From the NCBI GenBank assembly GCA_003153055.1, contig PMBV01000129.1, forward strand, positions 1-5,121: a stretch of DNA of 5,121 nucleotides, read 5' to 3'. The position numbers and the translations under genes are program-made. Below, one piece after another: positions 1 through 5,121 of the stretch (position 1 is the first letter of the stretch; each line of letters begins with the position of its first letter). Under the pieces are notes generated by a model. The model was not told the DNA's origin. It saw only the letters and a list, made by a program, of their open reading frames with translations, and did no database searches. This DNA comes from Myxococcales bacterium (GTDB lineage Bacteria; Myxococcota; Myxococcia; Myxococcales; Myxococcaceae).

Positions 1-606
1 CGCGTGCCGTGCTTGACCAGCACGCGGGCGCCGGGAAGGAGCGGTCGGTCGGCCAGCCAGCAGACCATCGCGTCCAGCTCGGTCACCGGTACGGGAGCAT
101 CCGCCACGGAGGAGATCAGTTCGCCGCGCGCAACGTCCACGTCGTCGGCGAGGCGCAACGAGAGCGATGCGCCGGTGACGGCTTCGCTGAGCTCCGACCC
201 CGGCGAAGTCGATGCCGGCGATGTGGGTGTGCACGCCCTCCGGCAGCACCACCACCTCCTGGCCGACGTGCGCGGTCCCGCTGCTCACCCGTCCGGCGTA
301 GCCGCGGTACTCGACGTGCTTCCGGTCGCGGGCAGCCTCCTGCGGACGCAGGGTGAGCTGCACCGGGAACCGGAAGCCGACCCCGGGATCGCTGGCCACC
401 GGCAGCTCCTCCAGCAGCTCGAGAAGGCTGGGACCGTCGTACCAGGGCATCCGCTCCGAGCGGTCGACGATGTTGTCACCGATGAGCGCTGACACCGGCA
501 GGGTGTGCACGTCGGTGATGCCGAGACCGGTCGCGATCGCGGCGAGTTCGTGTGCGATCACGGCGTACGCTGCGCCGTCGTACTCGATCAGGTCCACCTT
601 GTTGAT
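1..606 (-). pseudogene. cysN: cysN fragment, sulfate adenylyltransferase subunit 1, frameshifted
   Basis: CysN is the EF-Tu-like GTPase subunit that drives ATP sulfurylase (with CysD) in sulfate assimilation in the cytoplasm. From the NKVDLIEYD segment (reading down from 603) the ORF has CysN hallmarks: PVSALIGDN (the G5 SAL motif), SERMPWYDGPSLLELLE, then the beta-barrel second domain with FRFPVQLTLRP, EYRGYAGRVSSG and GQEVVVLP. Around 198-201 the frame breaks. From 197 down to the left edge the match continues in the next frame with SLRLADDVDVARGDLI and CWLADRPLLPGARVLVKHGTR, which is strongly CysN and resembles actinobacterial homologues. The proper CysN P-loop and DxPGH half is absent, because Der sequence occupies its place. 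The third domain would lie beyond base 1. No in-frame stop follows the shift within the window, so both frames stay open to the edge. Classed as broken because of the missing half and the frameshift. A base error in the C-run is a plausible cause of the latter. Confidence 0.8.
198..201 (-). other. Frameshift site in cysN (C4 run)
   Basis: On the coding strand GCC GGGG TCG GAG: reading on in the upstream frame gives an Arg-rich, non-conserved tail, whereas skipping one base restores SELSEAV and the LRLADDVDVARGD motif. The four-base homopolymer is a typical place for a sequencing or assembly insertion, or for a natural slippage mutation. Confidence 0.8.
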
Positions 607-620
607 GGCGATGACGCAGG
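590..620 (-). other. Junction between Der-like and CysN-like sequence
   Basis: Codons 660-613 still read as Der (KQLADFIISHYKPCVI), while codons from about 600 downward read as CysN (KVDLIEYD). The bases in between encode AINKVDL, the G4 motif that both GTPase families share, so the join is in frame and lies in the one place where the two genes could share a run of identical bases. Confidence 0.7.
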
Positions 621-1023
621 GCTTGTAGTGCGAGATGATGAAGTCCGCGAGCTGCTTGTCCAGCTTCCCGATCTCCACCGGGCCGTCCAGGAGCATGACG
701 ACCACGTCCGCCCGGCCGATGGCTTGGCGCGCGCGGGCCGCGCTGTAGAAGTCTATCGATCCGTGGACCTGCTTGGGGCGGCGCACGCCGGCCGTGTCAA
801 TGGCCGTGAAGCGCATGTCGCCGATGCGGAAGTCCACGTCCACCGAGTCGCGCGTCGTGCCCGGGATCTCGCTGACCAGCACGCGCGGCTCCTGCGCGAG
901 CTGGTTGACCAGCGTGCTCTTGCCCGCGTTGCGCCGGCCGACGAAGGCGATCTTCACGGGCGCATCGCTCGGCGTCTCGGGCTCGCCGGCCCCGAGGGCG
1001 AGGAGCACGGCGACCCACGACAT
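607..1023 (-). CDS. der: Der/EngA-type GTPase domain (G2), part of a hybrid ORF
   Basis: The ORF opens with ATG at 1023-1021, overlapping the preceding stop as TGATG, and has a GGGGTGG purine-rich stretch upstream. Residues 1-13 (MSWVAVLLALGAG) look like a signal peptide, followed by an acidic linker. From residue 23 it matches the second G domain of Der, the double GTPase of 50S ribosome assembly: P-loop GRRNAGKST (29-37), PGTTRDS (54-60), DTAGVR (76-81) and the DFYS/ARAR helix. The combination of GRRNAGKST, VSE.PGTTRDSVDV and HYKPCVI recalls planctomycete Der proteins. The first G domain is missing before it, and the C-terminal KH-like domain is replaced after it by CysN sequence in the same frame. 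Position 141 begins NKVD, where Der almost always has NKWD, so the change of identity lies at or just before this motif. As it stands this is not a functional Der. The upper boundary is uncertain: the first ~20 codons may belong to the upstream gene cluster. Confidence 0.75.
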
Positions 1024-1025
1024 CA
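1021..1025 (-). other. TGATG stop/start overlap
   Basis: The TGA stop of the barrel-protein gene (1025-1023) shares one base with the ATG (1023-1021) of the next ORF, whose first 13 residues look like a signal peptide. This arrangement implies that the true neighbour in this operon is another exported protein, whose body is replaced in this window by GTPase sequence. Confidence 0.55.
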
Positions 1026-1832
1026 CAGCATCCACCCCAGCGACAGGTTGAGCTCCCACCACCACTTCACGTCGCTTCCGCCGAGGCCCGAGAAGATGGG
1101 CAAGGCCAGCATCACCCGCGGAGAGAAGAACAGGCCGGGCTGAAAGTACACGTCGAGGGAAAAGCCAACCAGCGGCATGTAGCGGTTGTCGTCGAGCTGC
1201 ATGCCAGGCAGGCGGAGCGGCGCCATGTTGTCGAGCTCCTTGGCGGTCAGCCGGGGCGAGAAGATCGCCGTGGCGACCTCCCCGGCCGACGCCCCGTTGA
1301 GCGCGTCGGCGTAGAACATGTACCGGAGCCCCACGTTCACCGAGAAGACGAGCTCGGCGGCCGAGATGAACCCCAGCCGGGGAGTCACCACGCCCTCGGC
1401 CAGTGGGTAGCCGAAGTTGAAGTCGAGCTCGAAGCGGCTGGGCCGGCCGACCTGCCGGTAGGGCGTCATCGCCAGCTTGTCGGTGGAGTCACTGCCCCAC
1501 ACGAAGACGCGGCTGAAGCCAATCTCAGCCATGAGATCGCCCAGGGGCATGCGCGCGAACCCGCCGACCCGACCGCTGGCGAAGTTATTGAGCTCGAGGA
1601 GCTGGCTTCCGAAGGCGCCCACCCCCACCGTCTTCTTTCGCCAGTCGAAGCGCACTGCCCGAGACGCGGTGCCCAGCATCCGCTCCGTCAGCGCATCGAA
1701 GGCCGTGCGGTGCCGCTCCAGCGCCGGGTCGTCGAGCTTCGCGCCGGGCACGAGCTTGGGCGTCTCGGTCCGTGGTTCATCTCCCGGGGCCGCGGGCAGC
1801 CCGACGAGGACGAGAGCGAGGAGGCTAATCAC
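1023..1832 (-). CDS. Secreted, probable outer-membrane beta-barrel protein
   Basis: 269 residues from a GTG at 1832-1830. This start is chosen because it begins a hydrophobic signal-like stretch (residues 2-15, ending LPAAPG) and has a GGGAGG ribosome-binding site eight bases upstream. Longer readings of the frame to 2024 run through the lipoprotein gene with Ser/Arg/Pro-rich, non-protein-like sequence. After a charged, probably helical segment (about 33-58), the protein shows repeated amphipathic strands rich in Gly and aromatics: FELDFNFGYPL (134-144), ELVFSVNVGLRYMFYA (160-175), FSLDVYFQPGLFFSPRVML (224-242) and WWWELNLSLGWML at the C-terminus. This pattern and the exported start suggest a small outer-membrane barrel, although the last residue is Leu instead of the usual aromatic. 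The n-region of the signal has no Arg or Lys, which is weak for a signal peptide. Specific family and ligand unknown. It overlaps the lipoprotein gene by eight bases, so the two are almost certainly co-expressed and may act together in the envelope. Confidence 0.8.
   Translation of the reverse strand: MISLLALVLVGLPAAPGDEPRTETPKLVPGAKLDDPALERHRTAFDALTERMLGTASRAVRFDWRKKTVGVGAFGSQLLELNNFASGRVGGFARMPLGDLMAEIGFSRVFVWGSDSTDKLAMTPYRQVGRPSRFELDFNFGYPLAEGVVTPRLGFISAAELVFSVNVGLRYMFYADALNGASAGEVATAIFSPRLTAKELDNMAPLRLPGMQLDDNRYMPLVGFSLDVYFQPGLFFSPRVMLALPIFSGLGGSDVKWWWELNLSLGWML
1825..1832 (-). other. Start/stop overlap GTGATTAG coupling two genes
   Basis: The GTG start of the barrel-protein gene and the TAG stop of the lipoprotein gene share eight bases (GTGATTAG), in different frames. 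Such overlaps usually mark genes of one operon with coupled translation, and here suggest matched amounts of the two envelope proteins. Confidence 0.75.
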
Positions 1833-3819
1833 GGGGAAAGCCTCCCTCGCCGAGCTGAGGAAACTTCGGCGGCGCGTAGCAGACGTGGGTGAAGACGGGG
1901 ACGAACAGCCGGTGCGGATCGTACACACCGCTGGTGTCGAAGGTCGGGTGAGTGCAGAAACGAGTGCACTGCCAGAGCACGCGGTCGAGGGGGAACGTGT
2001 CTTGATCCCAGATCGCCGACCCATACGTCACGTCGCTCTCGCTCTTGATGCCAAAGGGCACCGAAAAGGAAAACGCGCTCAACTGCCCGGCGAGGAAGGT
2101 CTCGTACCGCATTCGCAAGAGGTACGGGAAATCCCAGGCGAGCCCCAGCTCGTACTCCGGCTGCGGAGACTGCTGCTGGACGTCCGGGAGCATTTGCAGG
2201 GGCAGTGGATCCTGGAAGACGGGAACGCGGAAGACGACGGTCCCGCTCGGGGCGCAGTACGAGAAGGCATCGGTGGGCGCGGCGCTGATGTGCTCGTCGT
2301 TGAAGAAGGTGGCCACGCCGTAGGTTCCCAAGGCGATGTTCTCGGAGACCGGCGTTCGCTGGGGGGCGACGAAACTGAGGTCAGTCACCTGGCCGGCCTG
2401 AGGCTCGCCGTAGCGAGCGATGAACGTGAGGTACTGGCTTCGAGTGGGCAGAATGGGCAGGTTGTTCAAGCGCAATGGCCCCAGCACGAGGTCGGGAGTG
2501 GCAGGCAGGAACGCGCAGGAGCGGGCCGACGTCGAGGGGACCTCGTCCAAGGTGACGCGGGTGTCTGCCGGGCACCACAGGGCCAGCGGCTTCAACGCAT
2601 CGAGCGTAATGGCGTGGGCGACGCTGTCGAACACGAAGGCCCCGCTCACTCGTGGAGAGCTCTTGTCGCGCTCCGGCGAGAGCACCTGAACGAGGACGTT
2701 CTCAAGCATCGAGGCCAGCCCTCCCGTGGGGTCGTCGTGGTGCAGGGCGATGGTGAGCACCATGTCTTCCCCGCCCGCCCGCGCCGCGTCGATGCGACTC
2801 TGGAACCGCGTCGCTAGCGTCGACGCGAAGTCGGGGGCGCCCCAGTCGTCGATGCAGACGACTTCCGGCTGGGTGAGCATGAGCCGCTGAAGCTGCATCG
2901 CACGGTGCGGCTCGGAGATGGTCCAGTTGCACGGCGCCAAGAGAAAGCCCACGGGGGTGTCGCGGCGAATGGGGGTCTTCAGGGCCGGGAAGGACGGACG
3001 GACCTCGGGGTTCTTCCGAGCCAGCGCCGGGGCCACGATGCCTCCGATGGCGTCGGTGACCGAGGAGCGGGCACAGACGACGGGCGCGTCCGCCGCCGCC
3101 ACGGGGAGCTCGGCCTCGTCGAAGACCGCGCGGTCGCTGGTCTCCAGGGCGCCCCCGTCGAGAGGCGTCAGCGTCGGGGGGCACTCGATGGCGAAGGCGT
3201 AGCCGTAGGGGTTGTTCGGGTCGTCGCTGGTGACCGCTCCGTAGCCGCGGTGGTCGACGCGAAACCACCTCCGGAGCCCGAGCTCCTGCACCTGCTCGTT
3301 GTACAGGTTTGGAAACGTGTGCCGGGCCCGCCACTGCACCCGCCGGTTGGTCTCGTCCATCACCCCGTAGACGAGGAGGCTCCGGGAGCCAGGCGCCGGG
3401 CCATCGGCCACGAAGTAGACGGGCGGAGAGGTCTCGAGGGCCATCAGCCCGTCGCGGTGGTACCGCAAACGAAGAGAGACCTCGAGCGGAGGGAGCTCGA
3501 CCTTGACGCTCGCGCTGCCACAACGGGCCTTGTCGCCACAGTCCACCGCCAGGTGAGTGTGCACCATGGGGAGCTCCTTCAGGGGAGTCCACCCAACGGT
3601 CTCGCGGTCGGTGCGGTAGCGCAGCTCCATCTGGCTCTCGTCTCCGAGTCCTTGATCAGCCTCGACCCGGTAGAAGACGAAGAGCGTCTGCTCACCGGCG
3701 AAGTACGTCACGTCAGCCAAGGGGAACCCAGCGTCGACCTGCACCACGGGCATCTTCTCGCAGCCGGCCAGCGCGACCACCCCCATCACCACCGCTGCTC
3801 GATGCTCGAGGGCGCGCAT
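1825..3819 (-). CDS. Large cysteine-rich lipoprotein, unknown family
   Basis: 664 residues from ATG 3819, five bases after the stop of the FliG-like gene. No strong Shine-Dalgarno precedes it, so reinitiation after the upstream stop is plausible. The N-terminus is a lipoprotein signal: Arg2 and Arg7, a hydrophobic stretch, then lipobox LAGC with the acylated cysteine at position 20, so the mature protein should be membrane-anchored outside the cytoplasm. Residues 35-140 alternate in a beta-sandwich-like pattern (LFVFYRVE, MELRYR, VSLRLRYHR). The middle (about 250-440) is mixed and includes IALHHDD (357-363). The C-terminal third is again strand-rich, with many aromatics and prolines. Twelve cysteines follow the lipobox: 94, 100, 213, 249, 297, 322, 416, 435, 522, 618, 622 and 647. 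This even number suits disulfides in an oxidising compartment. I recognise no family. The frame stays open upstream to 4392, but that part lies antisense-like over the FliG-like gene in another frame and lacks protein-like composition, and the lipobox fixes the start. Confidence 0.85.
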   Translation of the reverse strand: MRALEHRAAVVMGVVALAGCEKMPVVQVDAGFPLADVTYFAGEQTLFVFYRVEADQGLGDESQMELRYRTDRETVGWTPLKELPMVHTHLAVDCGDKARCGSASVKVELPPLEVSLRLRYHRDGLMALETSPPVYFVADGPAPGSRSLLVYGVMDETNRRVQWRARHTFPNLYNEQVQELGLRRWFRVDHRGYGAVTSDDPNNPYGYAFAIECPPTLTPLDGGALETSDRAVFDEAELPVAAADAPVVCARSSVTDAIGGIVAPALARKNPEVRPSFPALKTPIRRDTPVGFLLAPCNWTISEPHRAMQLQRLMLTQPEVVCIDDWGAPDFASTLATRFQSRIDAARAGGEDMVLTIALHHDDPTGGLASMLENVLVQVLSPERDKSSPRVSGAFVFDSVAHAITLDALKPLALWCPADTRVTLDEVPSTSARSCAFLPATPDLVLGPLRLNNLPILPTRSQYLTFIARYGEPQAGQVTDLSFVAPQRTPVSENIALGTYGVATFFNDEHISAAPTDAFSYCAPSGTVVFRVPVFQDPLPLQMLPDVQQQSPQPEYELGLAWDFPYLLRMRYETFLAGQLSAFSFSVPFGIKSESDVTYGSAIWDQDTFPLDRVLWQCTRFCTHPTFDTSGVYDPHRLFVPVFTHVCYAPPKFPQLGEGGFPRD
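1841..1846 (-). promoter_or_regulatory. Ribosome-binding site of the barrel-protein gene
   Basis: GGGAGG on the coding strand, eight bases before the GTG at 1832. It lies inside the end of the lipoprotein gene and decides the start of the downstream gene in favour of 1832 over the longer open frame. Confidence 0.7.
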
Positions 3820-3824
3820 GACCG

Positions 3825-5121
3825 TCAGCCGAGGAGCTCGGCAAAGGAGACCTGCCCCTGGGCGAGGAGCCGCTTCACCGCCGACGCCAACTCCTCGCGC
3901 CCTTGCCGCGCCAGCCGCTGTTGCTCCTTCCTCGAGGTGAACCCCATGTTGGCGCGCACCGCGTTCTGCAACGTGTGGGGCAGCAGCCCCATGAACTGCT
4001 GTTGCCACCCGGCGTCTTGCAGCGAGGTCCAGCCGGCCAGCCCCCGCACGTCGACCTCGAGCAACAGGTCGGCCTGCCGCTCGGGTGGGAGCCGGAGCAC
4101 CATCTCGGGGTAGAGAATGTCTTCGTACCAGCGCGGGTGCACCCCGCTCGCCCGGCGGAAGGCCTCGGCGAGGAGCGGCTGGCGATCGGCTGGCTCGATG
4201 AGCGGGAGCAACACCGACAGCGCGCCGGCGGCGTCGAGTGCGCGGCCTCGATCCAAGAGTCCGTCGGAGGCCGGAGCGGGCTCGGGCGGCACCTCGTGCC
4301 CACTCCGCACCGCGTCGAGGGCGGCGAAGAGGTACTGCTGCTCCTCTCGGGACATGCGGTTCGTGACCAGCAACTGTTTGGCGACGCCCCATCGGAGCTC
4401 AGCCGAGAGGGTCCGGGCGACCTCGTCTTGGAGATCCGACGGCACCAGAGCGAAGAGCAGCGCCCCGTGCCTGAGTGGCAGCCGCCCCATCAGCTGGGCG
4501 AGCCCCGCGCTGCCGAGCTCCTCCCTCAGGCTCCTCAGCGTCTCGGCATCAGTCTGCGCGAGGAGCGAGGCCGCGATGGCGTGCTGGTCGAGAGTCTTGA
4601 AGAACTCGGCGTCGGAGGGAAGCCGGGCCTCGTCGACATTGCGGAGGAACTCAGCGAGGTCGACCTTCTTGCCCGCCAGCTCTCCATCGGATGGGAAGGC
4701 CGACGGCAGGCGATCGCCGAACACGAGGATGGCCTTGGCCAAGAGGGCCAGCTCTCCCTCCCGGAGCCACTCGCGCAACAGCTCCACCACTCCGTCACTC
4801 TCCTTGCCCAGCTCGGCCCTGGCCACTCGGTCGGTCCACTTCCGCCGCTGCTCGATGAGGGCCGCGGACTCCTCCGCCACCGGAGCTGGGGCCTCAGCCG
4901 CCTGAGTCGCCTGCTCCGACTCGGGCTTGGGTTCGTCAGCCTTCTCGACTGGAGTCACCCCCGCCGACGCGAGGAGCTGGGCCGCCATCGCCTTCTCTTC
5001 GAGTGACTCCCTGCCCAGCCGCCGCGAGGCCCAGATGATGGCCAGGGTCGCCAAGGTGCCGAGGACGACGGCAATCATCCACGAGAAATGGGGCAACAGG
5101 CTCAGCCACAGCTCACGCACG
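3825..5121 (-). CDS. Membrane-anchored FliG-like protein (right edge may be truncated)
   Basis: A GTG at 5120-5118 gives 431 residues, but the frame is still open at the window edge, so the gene may begin further right. Residues 13-31 form one hydrophobic membrane segment, followed by RRLGR, which places the rest in the cytoplasm. Residues 51-87 are an Ala/Glu/Pro-rich linker. Residues 88-431 are almost entirely helical. The last ~100 residues (about 330-431) resemble the C-terminal domain of FliG, the flagellar switch protein: LLLEVDVRGLAGW (352-364), then a Leu-Pro helix, SRKEQ (396-400) and a final helix ending LLAQGQVSFAEL. Residues 165-240 recall FliG N/middle repeats, but the EHPQ motif is absent. 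FliG normally has no membrane segment; it binds the cytoplasmic tail of the MS-ring protein FliF. This could therefore be a stand-alone anchored FliG relative or the end of a FliF/SctJ-FliG fusion. The MgtE N-terminal domain is a related alternative. FliG-like is an inference from pattern; function unknown. Confidence 0.7.
   Translation of the reverse strand, partial: VRELWLSLLPHFSWMIAVVLGTLATLAIIWASRRLGRESLEEKAMAAQLLASAGVTPVEKADEPKPESEQATQAAEAPAPVAEESAALIEQRRKWTDRVARAELGKESDGVVELLREWLREGELALLAKAILVFGDRLPSAFPSDGELAGKKVDLAEFLRNVDEARLPSDAEFFKTLDQHAIAASLLAQTDAETLRSLREELGSAGLAQLMGRLPLRHGALLFALVPSDLQDEVARTLSAELRWGVAKQLLVTNRMSREEQQYLFAALDAVRSGHEVPPEPAPASDGLLDRGRALDAAGALSVLLPLIEPADRQPLLAEAFRRASGVHPRWYEDILYPEMVLRLPPERQADLLLEVDVRGLAGWTSLQDAGWQQQFMGLLPHTLQNAVRANMGFTSRKEQQRLARQGREELASAVKRLLAQGQVSFAELLG

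Noticed and set aside
797..1018. Small minus-strand frame starting at 1018
   Set aside because: It is an out-of-frame reading of the Der G-domain; the conserved motifs are in the frame that starts at 1023.
4..1143. Plus-strand open frames at 4-492 and 505-1143
   Set aside because: Both are antisense to clear Der and CysN motifs and carry no conserved sequence of their own.
1833..2024. Longer start of the barrel-protein gene at 2024
   Set aside because: The extra 64 residues are Ser/Thr/Arg-rich and would bury the signal-like stretch. A good ribosome-binding site supports GTG 1832.
1477..2817. 446-codon open frame on the plus strand
   Set aside because: Antisense to the lipoprotein and barrel-protein genes. 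It is Arg/Gly/Glu-rich without motifs, typical of shadow frames in high-GC DNA, and it conflicts with a lipobox and an ordered strand pattern on the other strand.
2905..4113. 402-codon open frame on the plus strand
   Set aside because: Opposite the lipoprotein and the end of the FliG-like gene. It has low-complexity His/Arg/Val-rich composition and no recognisable domain.
3820..4392. Upstream extension of the lipoprotein frame to 4392
   Set aside because: It overlaps the FliG-like gene in another frame and reads as Arg/Ala/Pro low-complexity sequence. The lipobox at residue 20 after ATG 3819 fixes the real start.
3903..5006. 367-codon open frame on the plus strand
   Set aside because: A mirror of the FliG-like gene, Leu/Glu/Gln-rich only because the opposite strand is. 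No start signal or motif.

Overview
High-GC bacterial DNA in which every supported gene lies on the minus strand, so the window reads right to left. From about 1020 to 5121 there is a tight, uninterrupted cluster that looks myxobacterial (Myxococcota). The grounds are strong GC-rich codon use, a large cysteine-rich lipoprotein of no recognised family, a putative outer-membrane barrel protein, and a membrane-anchored FliG-like protein. This assignment rests on style, not on a database match.

Transcriptional order of the cluster: (1) 5121-3825, a membrane segment followed by a FliG-superfamily-like helical protein, open at the right edge; (2) after 5 bases, 3819-1825, a 664-residue lipoprotein; (3) overlapping that by 8 bases, 1832-1023, a 269-residue secreted, beta-strand-rich protein; (4) overlapping that by one base (TGATG), an ORF starting at 1023. 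The spacing implies one polycistronic message with translational coupling. The three complete or nearly complete products would lie in the inner membrane/cytoplasm, on a lipid anchor in the envelope, and in the outer membrane. Together they could form an envelope-spanning assembly. The FliG-like domain suggests a link to flagellum-related or type III-like machinery, but no secretion ATPase or export-gate gene is visible here.

The leftmost 1 kb does not fit. The ORF starting at 1023 opens with a signal-peptide-like start. It then becomes the second GTP-binding domain of a Der/EngA ribosome-assembly GTPase, of a type that recalls planctomycete proteins. At the NKxD motif (about 601-620) it turns into CysN, the GTPase subunit of sulfate adenylyltransferase, which looks actinobacterial. 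The CysN part has a one-base frameshift at a C4 run (198-201) and continues off the left edge in the other frame. Three unrelated gene pieces joined in frame, one of them at a motif shared by two GTPase families, most simply indicate a chimeric metagenome assembly. A genuine gene fusion is much less likely but would be remarkable.

No RNA gene, CRISPR array, insertion sequence, terminator or stretch of more than 300 bases without a gene was seen. Any promoter for the cluster must lie right of 5121.
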